Below, in pieces: positions 18,098 through 26,358 of a stretch of DNA of 64,000 nt. Every line of letters begins with the position of its first letter. The stretch's first letter is position 1. This stretch comes from Parvularcula sp964219355. Lineage in GTDB: Bacteria; Pseudomonadota; Alphaproteobacteria; Caulobacterales; Parvularculaceae. A model generated the notes under the pieces. That model was given only the letters and a program-made list of their open reading frames with translations, had not been told where the DNA came from and made no database searches. Position numbers and translations under genes: made by a program. The stretch lies in assembly GCA_964219355.1 (NCBI GenBank), contig CAXPOZ010000003.1, positions 310,001 through 374,000 on the forward strand, written 5' to 3'.

Positions 18098-20626
18098 ATG
18101 ACCCGTCAAAACTGGCTTCTGACAACCGCCGCAGCCGCCCTGCTCCTCACCGCCTGTGGCGGTAAGGAAGATGCAGCGGATACGGATAAAAAAGCCGCTG
18201 CTTACACCAAAGCTGACGACCCGAATGTCCACCCTGAAATCTGGCCCAAGGGCCAGAGCCCAGTCGAGCGCGATGAAGCCATCGAAGAACGCGTCGCTGA
18301 AATCCTCGCTGGCATGACGCTGGAACAAAAAGTCGGTCAGGTCATTCAGGGCGACATTGGGGCGACGACCCCCGATGATGTCGCCAAATACCATCTTGGC
18401 TCGGTGCTGAATGGCGGGAACTCCGCGCCCAAAGGCGACCTGCGCATCTCTCCGACGGAATGGCTGGCCCTTGCCGATGAGTTCTGGGACGCCTCTGTCG
18501 GCCCGGACGGCGACGGCATCCCGGCGATCTGGGGCACTGACGCCGTGCACGGACATTCAAACATTATTGGCGCCACGATCTTCCCGCATAATATCGGGCT
18601 CGGCGCCGCCAATGACCCCGAGCTGATCCGCCGGATCGGCGAGGTGACCGCGCTCGAAATCGCTGTGACCGGGCTCGACTGGACCTTTGCCCCGACCGTT
18701 GCGACCCCGCGCGATGACCGCTGGGGCCGGACCTATGAAGGTTATTCCGAAGGCCCGGAGATTGTCGGCGCCTATGCGGCCGAAATGGTCAAGGGCCTTC
18801 AGGGTGAGGCGGGGACGGATGAATTCCTCGGCCCCGATAAGGTGATCTCCACCGTCAAGCACTTCCTCGGCGATGGCGGCACGAAAGACGGTATCGACCA
18901 GGGCGAGACCATCGCCACCGAGGAAGAGCTCCGCGATATCCACGCCGCGGGCTATATCCCCGCCATCAATGCCGGGGTGCAGTCAGCCATGGCCAGCTAT
19001 TCGAGCTGGAACGGCCGCAAGATGCACGGCAACAAATCGCTGTTGTCGGATGTACTTGTCGATCAGCTCGGCTTTGACGGTTTCGTCGTCGGCGACTGGA
19101 ACGGACACGGACAGATCAAGGATTGCGTGCCGACCGACTGCCTGCAATCGATCATGGCCGGGCTCGACATGTATATGGCACCCGACAGCTGGAAGGGTCT
19201 CTATGAGAGCACCCTTGGTTACGCTCAATCAGGCGATCTGCCGATGGAGCGGCTTGATGAAGCCGTCTCGCGGATCCTGCGGGTGAAACTCACCGCAGGT
19301 GTCTGGGAGAAGGGCCGCCCCTCGACCCGGCCACTTGCCGGACAATGGGAGCTGCTCGGCGCGCCTGAGCACCGCGCTGTCGCGCGCGAGGCTGTCCGCA
19401 AATCACTTGTCCTTCTCAAGAATGACGGCACGCTGCCGATTTCTCCGGGCGCGAATGTTCTGGTCACGGGCGCCGGCGCTAATGACATGAACATGCAGAC
19501 CGGCGGCTGGACGATCTCATGGCAGGGCACAGGCAATTCTCGCGAGGACTTCCCGAATGCCGACACGATTTGGGAAGGCATCGAGGCAACTGTCAACGCT
19601 GCGGGCGGCACGGCGACTTTGAGCGAGGACGGCTCTTACGAGACCGCGCCTGATGTTGCCATCGTCGTTTTCGGTGAAACACCCTATGCGGAGTTTCAGG
19701 GTGACCGGCCACACGTCGATTTCATGGACAATGCTGGCCTGAACGCCCTCACTTCCTATCAGGAAGCGGGTATCCCGGCTGTGGCTGTCTTCATTTCGGG
19801 CCGGCCTCTCTATGTGAACCCGGAACTGAATGCATCGAATGCTTTCCTTGCAGCCTGGCTGCCGGGCAGTGAAGGCGGCGGCGTGGCTGATGTTCTCTTC
19901 ACAGATGCAGCAGGAAACACCCGTTACGACTTTACAGGCAGGCTCTCCTACTCTTGGCCGAAACGGCCGGATCAGGCGGTGCTGAATGTCGGGGATGCGG
20001 ATTACGATCCGCTCTTTGCTTACGGCACGGGCCTTTCCTATGGCGATGACGGCAATCTCGAAGAGCTGCCTACGGACTATGTCGTCGCGGGTGGCGGCTC
20101 TGACATCGTCTTTGACGAAGGCTCATCAGGTGACTGGCGCATGTCGGTCGTCACGGCCTACTCTCCTCCAGTGCAGGTCGAGGATGTGACAGCCGAGACG
20201 CAGGATGGCGCCCTCCGCCTCTCGCGGATCGACCGCGAAGCGCAGGAAGACTCGCTCGTCCTTGATTGGTCGGGAGCTGCGGAAGCTTCGTTCATCGTCA
20301 GTGGCGGCCCCGTCGACTGGTCTCGTCAGGCCAATGGCGAGCTTGCGCTGCAAGTCGATTATCGCCTTGATGAACCGCTGAGCGGGCCGATCTCCCTTGG
20401 CATGGGCTGTGGTGAAGATTGCGGCGCAGACTTCACTCTTCCGGGAACGGATAGTGTCGGCGAGTGGCAATCCGCCACGATCCGGCTCAGCTGTTTCGGC
20501 GATGCCGGACTTGACCTGACCGCCATTGACCGGCCGCTGGTTCTCACCTCGGCAGCGGACAACAAGCTGTCCATGTCCTTTGCGGGACTTGCGACGTCAC
20601 CGGGCGGCACTGCCTGCCCCGAATAA
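18098..20626 (+). CDS. GH3 exo-beta-glucosidase lipoprotein (ExoP-like)
   Basis: An 842-residue lipoprotein. The lipobox LTAC places the lipidated Cys at 20. A GH3 barrel follows, with the nucleophile Asp333 in GFVVGDWNGHGQI and the signature KHFLGDGGT. A GH3 C-terminal sandwich domain and an extra beta-sandwich of about 150 residues at the C-terminus match the ExoP type of exo-1,3/1,4-beta-glucanase. The preceding GH3 has a cleavable signal, so the two may act in different compartments: one soluble periplasmic, one membrane-anchored. A GGGAGAG Shine-Dalgarno lies upstream. Confidence 0.92.
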   Translation: MTRQNWLLTTAAAALLLTACGGKEDAADTDKKAAAYTKADDPNVHPEIWPKGQSPVERDEAIEERVAEILAGMTLEQKVGQVIQGDIGATTPDDVAKYHLGSVLNGGNSAPKGDLRISPTEWLALADEFWDASVGPDGDGIPAIWGTDAVHGHSNIIGATIFPHNIGLGAANDPELIRRIGEVTALEIAVTGLDWTFAPTVATPRDDRWGRTYEGYSEGPEIVGAYAAEMVKGLQGEAGTDEFLGPDKVISTVKHFLGDGGTKDGIDQGETIATEEELRDIHAAGYIPAINAGVQSAMASYSSWNGRKMHGNKSLLSDVLVDQLGFDGFVVGDWNGHGQIKDCVPTDCLQSIMAGLDMYMAPDSWKGLYESTLGYAQSGDLPMERLDEAVSRILRVKLTAGVWEKGRPSTRPLAGQWELLGAPEHRAVAREAVRKSLVLLKNDGTLPISPGANVLVTGAGANDMNMQTGGWTISWQGTGNSREDFPNADTIWEGIEATVNAAGGTATLSEDGSYETAPDVAIVVFGETPYAEFQGDRPHVDFMDNAGLNALTSYQEAGIPAVAVFISGRPLYVNPELNASNAFLAAWLPGSEGGGVADVLFTDAAGNTRYDFTGRLSYSWPKRPDQAVLNVGDADYDPLFAYGTGLSYGDDGNLEELPTDYVVAGGGSDIVFDEGSSGDWRMSVVTAYSPPVQVEDVTAETQDGALRLSRIDREAQEDSLVLDWSGAAEASFIVSGGPVDWSRQANGELALQVDYRLDEPLSGPISLGMGCGEDCGADFTLPGTDSVGEWQSATIRLSCFGDAGLDLTAIDRPLVLTSAADNKLSMSFAGLATSPGGTACPE

Positions 20627-20639
20627 CCACAAAATCGGC

Positions 20640-21341
20640 TTACGGACGATATTTCAGAAAAGTATTGACCGTAAGCCGCCCTTCCCTCGGATCCGGATTA
20701 AACGAAAATCCCGGCGGGATCATGCCGCAGTGAAGTGTGTGGCCCTGATAAACGAGAATACGGTTATATCGCCCCGCGAAAAAGGCGGTCTGTTCATACC
20801 GCTGGGTTGACCCCTGAATGTACCCTTCCGGCGGCTCCCCATCTTCGGCAAGATCCTGTTCGGTGGCAGCCCGATAGGCTTCATGCCGTTCGGCATTGAC
20901 GGATTCAAATCCCGTCCGCCCATGACGGAAAAAGGACGTACCAGTCTCTTCATCGTCCTGTCGTCCGATGAAATGCAGCACAGCCAGTGTGCAAATATCC
21001 GTTCCGTCAATATGCGGCACCCGCTGATAGGGCACGAGCTGTTCAGGCGGCGTTGTCACCAGCGAAAAAGATGTCTCCTCCGCCGTGAGGCTGCCCCCAT
21101 TCCAACCGAAGGCCTCAAAGATAGGCTTCTCCAATGCCCGGGAAAGCGCGGTGGCATAATCCATGGGCGCCGCCGCGCGAATGCCTGGATAATATTGCGA
21201 TCTGACCGACCAGTCCGATTGCGCCGCCAGATCAATCAGCCGTTCCGCCCCGCTCAACGCGTTATCAATGATCAGAACGGGGAGCCGTTCATCCCCGATC
21301 AGCTCATGATTGATCTCGGCCCGCGGCGCTCCCTGCGACAT
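20640..21341 (-). CDS. DUF6445-like protein, 2OG-Fe(II) oxygenase-related fold
   Basis: A 233-residue protein without a signal peptide. It shows an HxD pair (His110-Ile-Asp112 in VPHIDGTD) and a distal histidine (His201 or His204 in YQGHTLHCGM), plus a terminal RLTVNTFLKYRP where an Arg could bind 2-oxoglutarate. I recognise the overall pattern as DUF6445, a family often found beside TonB-dependent receptors and tryptophan-halogenase homologues. It starts 2 bp after the stop of the polysaccharide deacetylase gene, so the two are almost certainly co-transcribed. Hydroxylation of a protein or small molecule is inferred from the fold; the substrate is unknown. Confidence 0.7.
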   Translation of the reverse strand: MSQGAPRAEINHELIGDERLPVLIIDNALSGAERLIDLAAQSDWSVRSQYYPGIRAAAPMDYATALSRALEKPIFEAFGWNGGSLTAEETSFSLVTTPPEQLVPYQRVPHIDGTDICTLAVLHFIGRQDDEETGTSFFRHGRTGFESVNAERHEAYRAATEQDLAEDGEPPEGYIQGSTQRYEQTAFFAGRYNRILVYQGHTLHCGMIPPGFSFNPDPREGRLTVNTFLKYRP

Positions 21342-21343
21342 GC

Positions 21344-22147
21344 CTATTCACCCTCCGTTGACTGAAGATGAGTGGCAATCGCCCGAACGGTGTCGACCCA
21401 GATCTCATCCTGATGCGCGGAAAGCCAGTCGAGTAGTTCCTCATGCGCCTCGACTGAGACAGAGAGATAATCGCCGCCAATACCGTGGAATGTCAGCGTC
21501 CCGACACCGCCTGAGACGAGCACTTCCTCCGCATAGGCGATCAGCTCCTTGCCGGTCACCTCCGTCGGTCCCCATGTGGCCAGCCGCGCGAAGTCGATCT
21601 CACCACGGTCGATCCAGTCAGTGGCTGTTGAGACGCCACGGGACGCAACGAACATCGGCGCTAGAGCATCAACATATGACTCACCGCCCGCCAGTACATC
21701 GCCGCAGGGATAAGCATAGGTCCGGCCCTCCTCCCCATCGACAAGCTGGAGGACGAAATTTGTCATCTCCGCTTCCATCCGGATGCGTTCGACCGTGTAA
21801 AGATCGAGGTCAGCTTCAGGCGTCACCCAGTCACGGCCCGACCGAGATCCCTGACAAGGATGATGGAGCGTATGATTGCCGAGCTCATGCCCATTCGCCG
21901 CTGCCGCCCGCCAGTCCTCCAACCGTGCAGGGAAACCCTCACGCCCGATCGTCACATAGAATGTCGCCTTGAACCCATGGCGGTCGAGCGCTGGCAGAGC
22001 ATTGTCGAGCTGGCTTTCGAGCGAGTCGTCATAGGTCAGCGCCAGTGCCGCTTTGCGGCCATCGGGGAACCGCTCGGCAGCCCCCGCCAAGCTGCTGAAA
22101 CCGATACAGATTGCCAGCATCGCTGCTACAGCTCGCCCTGCTGTCAT
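21344..22147 (-). CDS. Secreted polysaccharide deacetylase (NodB/CE4-like)
   Basis: A 267-residue protein with a signal peptide ending near LAGAA. The NodB fold is shown by TYDD (Asp40, Asp41) and the metal-binding His92-xxx-His96 in GNHTLHH. A later motif LTFHGIGG fits the conserved histidine of the family. I chose the ATG at 22147, preceded by a GGGGAAGAG Shine-Dalgarno on its strand; upstream in-frame ATGs at 22180 and 22315 would run across the operator in the divergent promoter region. The neighbouring GH115 gene makes acetylxylan a plausible substrate. Removal of acetyl groups from another polymer is possible. Confidence 0.85.
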   Translation of the reverse strand: MTAGRAVAAMLAICIGFSSLAGAAERFPDGRKAALALTYDDSLESQLDNALPALDRHGFKATFYVTIGREGFPARLEDWRAAAANGHELGNHTLHHPCQGSRSGRDWVTPEADLDLYTVERIRMEAEMTNFVLQLVDGEEGRTYAYPCGDVLAGGESYVDALAPMFVASRGVSTATDWIDRGEIDFARLATWGPTEVTGKELIAYAEEVLVSGGVGTLTFHGIGGDYLSVSVEAHEELLDWLSAHQDEIWVDTVRAIATHLQSTEGE

Positions 22148-22210
22148 GCTCTCTTCCCCCGATCCTTTGGACCTTTTCATGTCCCGGCTCTGTCCTGTCC
22201 GGTCCGCTAA

Positions 22211-22224
22211 TGTTAGCGTTACCA
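22211..22224. promoter_or_regulatory. LacI-type operator between the deacetylase and GH115 genes
   Basis: TGTTAGCGTTACCA matches the consensus palindrome TGTTAGCGCTAACA at 12 of 14 positions. It lies in the 166-bp divergent gap, 63 bp from the deacetylase start and 89 bp from the GH115 start, so one repressor could control both directions. Confidence 0.6.
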
Positions 22225-22313
22225 CATTAAAGGGCCACGCCCAAACGAGCCTATCCAGCAATCTTGCGCCGACGCCGCGCAGGATAAACAAAAAATCCTC
22301 CGGGAGGGACGAC

Positions 22314-25199
22314 ATGCTACACCAAAGTGGCGTGAAGCTATTTCACCTTATCCTTATTTCCTTCCTTGTGCAGATTTCCGTGGCTCACAGCGAGACCTGC
22401 GAAGCGCCTCTTTCTATCTGCGCGACGGATCCGGGGAACGGCTTTCCGTTGATCGCAGACGGCACACCGGTGCCACTTCTGATCTCCGATCAGGACCACA
22501 AGCCGGTCTTGCGCGCGTCAGAAGATCTCGTCGCGGACATGGAGCGCGTCGGCGGCCAGCCCATGGCGCGACTGTCGTCTGGTGAAAAAGCTGAATTCGC
22601 CATCATGGTCGGCTCGCTTCAGTCACCGCTGATCCGTCAGCTACTCGACAGTGGCAAGCTCGACACGGCAGATATTGAAGGAAAATGGGAGGCCTACCTC
22701 CAGACCGTAATCGATGATCCCCTGCCCGGCATTGACCGCGCGCTGGTGATAGCGGGATCGGATGGCCGCGGCACCGTTTACGGCATCTATGACTTGCTGG
22801 AACGTAGCGGCGTCTCCCCTTGGGAATGGTGGGCTGATGTTCCTATCCGTCAGCAGTCGTTTCTTTTCGTGACCGCTGGCCGGAAAACGGATGCGCCGGT
22901 CGTCAAATATCGGGGCATTTTCCTCAATGATGAGAACCCCGCCCTTTATGGCTGGGTGAACGAGACCTATGGCGGTTTCAACGCCGATTTCTACGAACGC
23001 GTTTTCCAGCTGATTCTTCGTCAGAAGGGGAATTATCTCTGGCCCGCCATGTGGGGCAAGGCGTTCTATGATGATGATCCGATGAACCAGGCCGCCGCCG
23101 AAGAATATGGCATCGTCATCGGCACCTCGCATCACGAACCGCTTCTCCGCGCGCATGTCGAATGGGAACGCCATGGTGAGGGCGCGTGGGACTATACAAA
23201 GAATGCGGAGAAACTGCGCGATTTCTGGCGCGGCGGCATGGAACGGAAGGGCGACGAAGAGACGATTGTCACCGTCGGCATGCGCGGCGATGGCGATGAG
23301 GCGATGACCGAAGGCACGGCCATCGACCTGCTCGAAACAATCGTCCGTGATCAGCGCAAGATCATTTCGGATGTTACCGGCAAGCCTGCTTCCGAGCAGC
23401 CTCAAATCTGGGCGCTCTATAAGGAAGTGCAGGATTATTACGACAAGGGCATGGAGGTACCGGACGATGTCACCCTGCTCTTTGCGGATGACAATTGGGG
23501 CCAGATCCGGCGCCTGCCCGACCCTGCGGCCAAACGGCCCGGTGGGTACGGGGTCTATTATCATTTCGACTATGTCGGCGGTCCACGGAATTATAAATGG
23601 ATCAATGTCACCCAGAATGAACGGGTCTGGGAACAGATGCATCTTGCGTGGAAGCATGACGCAACAAGGATCTGGATCGTCAATGTCGGTGACCTGAAAC
23701 CGATGGAATTCCCGATCAATTTCTTCCTCGATTATGCCTGGGATCCAGCGGACATCCCACTTGAGGGGCTCGATACCTATTCCACCCTCTGGGCCGAACA
23801 GCAATTCGGCGGCAGCCATGCAGAAGAGATTGCCCGGCTTCTCGATCTTTATACGAAATATAATTCCCGCCGAACGCCAGAGCTATTGAATGCCGAGACC
23901 TATAGCCTCACGCGTTTTGATGAATGGGCACGTGTCGTTGCGGATTATCAGCAACTGGCCGCCAAAGCCGACACCATCCGGCGTGAATTGCCGCCTGAAT
24001 ATGAGGACGCCTTCCTCCAACTTGTCTGGTATCCCGTTCAGGCAAGCGCCAATCTCTATGAGCTTTATTATACGGTCGCGCTCAACCATCTTTATGCTGA
24101 TCAGGGCCGTAGCCAGACCAATGACATGGCGACCCGCGCTCGCGCGCTATATGCGCGGGATGCCGAGCTAACACGGATTTATCATGAGGAGATCGCTGGC
24201 GGGAAATGGAACCACATGATGTCCCAGACCCATATCGGCTATACCTATTGGCAGCAGCCGGACGAACAGGTGATGCCGGAGGTCAGAGAGATCGACCTGC
24301 CCCGTCGCGGCGCGCTTGGTGTTTCGATCGAGGGCGATAACCGAACCTGGCCGGGGGTGGAGGGAAAACCCTCGCTGCCCGTCATGGACAATATTCATCA
24401 GCAGACACGCCGAATTGAGCTTTTCAATAAAGGCCAGCAGCCTGTCCGTTTCAGTGCAGAAGCCGATCAGCCATGGTTTGAATTATCCCAATCTCGTGGC
24501 CGTATCCGCGAAGCGACGGCGCTCACCATCTCTATCGACTGGGAGGCAGTGCCCGCTGGCTGGCATGAAGGCCGGGTGACTGTGCACGGTGCAGATGGCG
24601 AGGCCATCACCACAATCCGCGTGCCTGTTATCAATACTTCCGGGATCGCGCTTTCTGGTGCCCTGCCAGATGGCGGCATTGTTTCGATTGACGCATCGGC
24701 ACCGGCCTGCCGCATCGCCGAGGCGCCGCATCGGTGGGAGACCGTCCCCAATCTGGGCCGTGAGAGTTCGGCCATCATGCCGATGCCGGTCACAGCCGAG
24801 CCGCAGAAAGCGGGAGACGGCCCAGAACTTATCTATCCGTTTACGGTCTATGAGGCAGGCACCTATCAGGCGGAGATCTTCCTCTCGCCTGCGCTCGATG
24901 TGGCGGGCGGAGACGGGCTCGATTTTGCGCTCTCCGTCAATGACGAGACACCCATTCCGGTTAATATGTACATGGTGCCTGATGATCCGGTCTGGAACCG
25001 TGCCGTCTCGGACAATGCGCTCCGCAAGACGGTCGAATTCGAGATCGATGCCGCCGGACCGCAGGCCTTGCATCTCTGGATGATCGATCCCGGCGTCGTC
25101 TTTCAGAAAATTGTGATCAGCAAAGGGCCAGCGCCCGAAAGCTATCTGGGCGCGCCCTTCAGCATGGTCGTCGCAAGCGAAACCTCCTGCGCGCAATAA
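22314..25199 (+). CDS. GH115 xylan alpha-1,2-glucuronidase
   Basis: A 961-residue secreted enzyme with a signal peptide (about 1-25, LILISFLVQISVAHS). The catalytic region shows GH115 hallmarks: YRGIFLNDENPALYGW, GNYLWPAMWGKAF, SHHEPLLRAHVEWE and VGMRGDGDEAM. A C-terminal beta-rich region (about residue 650 onward) follows. GH115 enzymes remove 4-O-methylglucuronic acid from internal and terminal xylose of glucuronoxylan, so this enzyme can act on intact polymer. The start has an excellent Shine-Dalgarno, GGGAGGG (22302-22308). It is divergent from the deacetylase gene. The cupin gene converges on it with a 12-bp gap. Confidence 0.93.
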   Translation: MLHQSGVKLFHLILISFLVQISVAHSETCEAPLSICATDPGNGFPLIADGTPVPLLISDQDHKPVLRASEDLVADMERVGGQPMARLSSGEKAEFAIMVGSLQSPLIRQLLDSGKLDTADIEGKWEAYLQTVIDDPLPGIDRALVIAGSDGRGTVYGIYDLLERSGVSPWEWWADVPIRQQSFLFVTAGRKTDAPVVKYRGIFLNDENPALYGWVNETYGGFNADFYERVFQLILRQKGNYLWPAMWGKAFYDDDPMNQAAAEEYGIVIGTSHHEPLLRAHVEWERHGEGAWDYTKNAEKLRDFWRGGMERKGDEETIVTVGMRGDGDEAMTEGTAIDLLETIVRDQRKIISDVTGKPASEQPQIWALYKEVQDYYDKGMEVPDDVTLLFADDNWGQIRRLPDPAAKRPGGYGVYYHFDYVGGPRNYKWINVTQNERVWEQMHLAWKHDATRIWIVNVGDLKPMEFPINFFLDYAWDPADIPLEGLDTYSTLWAEQQFGGSHAEEIARLLDLYTKYNSRRTPELLNAETYSLTRFDEWARVVADYQQLAAKADTIRRELPPEYEDAFLQLVWYPVQASANLYELYYTVALNHLYADQGRSQTNDMATRARALYARDAELTRIYHEEIAGGKWNHMMSQTHIGYTYWQQPDEQVMPEVREIDLPRRGALGVSIEGDNRTWPGVEGKPSLPVMDNIHQQTRRIELFNKGQQPVRFSAEADQPWFELSQSRGRIREATALTISIDWEAVPAGWHEGRVTVHGADGEAITTIRVPVINTSGIALSGALPDGGIVSIDASAPACRIAEAPHRWETVPNLGRESSAIMPMPVTAEPQKAGDGPELIYPFTVYEAGTYQAEIFLSPALDVAGGDGLDFALSVNDETPIPVNMYMVPDDPVWNRAVSDNALRKTVEFEIDAAGPQALHLWMIDPGVVFQKIVISKGPAPESYLGAPFSMVVASETSCAQ

Positions 25200-25211
25200 G
25201 GAAGTCAGTGA

Positions 25212-26267
25212 TCAGCGCCGCTTCGGCCCGCCGCCATTGAGCAGCGCGGCCGTGCGGCCTATCGCCTGCGCGATCGTCACCCACAGTCGACGCTTCATAT
25301 CCGGTGTATGCGGACCGAGTGCACCCTGCGCATGTTCGGGTAGATGCGCCACCGCTGAACCATTATGTTCGAACACATATTGATTGAACATGGCCTCCCA
25401 GGCCGAGCGTTCATGCGGTGGCAAATCCCTGATGGCGAGGATCGAGTGCAGAAGTGCATCAAAGGGAGAGCCTAACTCCTCGCCGCTTTCACTCCACCAA
25501 AAGTTCAGGAGGATATTGAAATTGGTCAGTGACTCAACATGGTGCCACCAAAAGTAAGGAATGTAGATCGCATCACCCGGCTCCAGCACGGCAGAGCGCG
25601 CATGTTTGAGTGCCTCGCGGAAACGCGGATATTTATCATAGTCCGGATCATCTAGCCGCACCATGCTGATCGGCGGGCCTGCGAGTGTCAGCTCGAACGG
25701 GCCGACATAGAGATTAGAAAGCTGCTCCGGCGGGAACAGGGTGAAACGCCGGCGCCCGGCAATCACGCCCGCAATATTCTGTGACAGGTCAAAATGCGTC
25801 TGAACAGTGAGCTGATTGCCGATCCAGATCCGCGGCGCAATGCCATCCGGGACGTGCGGGATCGGGTGCTCAGCTGCAAAGCCAGGCAGGAATTTTTCAG
25901 TTTCAACCGACTGGATATAAATCGTGCCGTCATCGGGGCGCTCCACGCGCTGAAGGATCGCATCAAGTGAGAGCCCGAGAGGCACGGCTCGCTTCGAGAA
26001 ATTCACTTTCTGCATGTCTTCGTCGTAGAAGAATTTTCCCTTGATGCGGGGATCACCAAAAATGGTTTCAACAGGCTGACCGCGATCGAACCGCATCAGA
26101 TAGCTTGCCGCCGCTTCAGGGCCATCAGCAGCGGCATCAACTGCGGGCCAGTCTCGAACCAACCCACGCATCACCACAGGCTGGCCTGCAGGCAGGATCT
26201 CCCTACTGAAGATTTCCGGAGTGACGTCAGAGCGTTCGGGCAATTCTGCGGTGACAATATCGGTCAT
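25212..26267 (-). CDS. Cupin_8 / JmjC-type 2OG-Fe(II) oxygenase-like protein
   Basis: A 351-residue cytoplasmic protein. The JmjC-like iron-binding set is visible: His158 and Asp160 in QTHFDLSQN, and a distal histidine (His242 or His243) in IPYFWWHHVES. The start RGLVRDWPAV and the FPPEQLSNLY stretch are typical of cupin_8 proteins related to FIH, the asparagine hydroxylase. It is encoded downstream of the TonB-dependent receptor on the same strand, beyond that gene's terminator, and converges on GH115. Relatives repeatedly lie near receptors, SapC and halogenase homologues. Protein hydroxylation is a reasonable guess; the target is not identifiable here. Confidence 0.8.
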   Translation of the reverse strand: MTDIVTAELPERSDVTPEIFSREILPAGQPVVMRGLVRDWPAVDAAADGPEAAASYLMRFDRGQPVETIFGDPRIKGKFFYDEDMQKVNFSKRAVPLGLSLDAILQRVERPDDGTIYIQSVETEKFLPGFAAEHPIPHVPDGIAPRIWIGNQLTVQTHFDLSQNIAGVIAGRRRFTLFPPEQLSNLYVGPFELTLAGPPISMVRLDDPDYDKYPRFREALKHARSAVLEPGDAIYIPYFWWHHVESLTNFNILLNFWWSESGEELGSPFDALLHSILAIRDLPPHERSAWEAMFNQYVFEHNGSAVAHLPEHAQGALGPHTPDMKRRLWVTIAQAIGRTAALLNGGGPKRR

Positions 26268-26295
26268 GTGAGGATGCTAACAGCTTCGTGCCCAA

Positions 26296-26325
26296 TAAAA
26301 AACGCGCTGCCCGAGGGCAGCGCGT
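26296..26325 (-). terminator. Intrinsic terminator after the large TonB-dependent receptor
   Basis: On the minus strand, ACGCGCTGCC (26325-26316) pairs with GGCAGCGCGT (26311-26302) through a short loop, followed by a T-rich run. It lies 33 bp beyond the receptor stop codon and separates it from the cupin_8 gene. Confidence 0.9.
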
Positions 26326-26358
26326 AAAGTTAGGGGAAGTGATGTCCCGTTGCGCTTC

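Noticed and set aside
22641..23819. A 392-codon open frame antisense to the GH115 gene
   Set aside because: It lies wholly inside a well-supported gene, shows no recognisable domain, and is explained by GC-rich codon bias that leaves antisense frames open.
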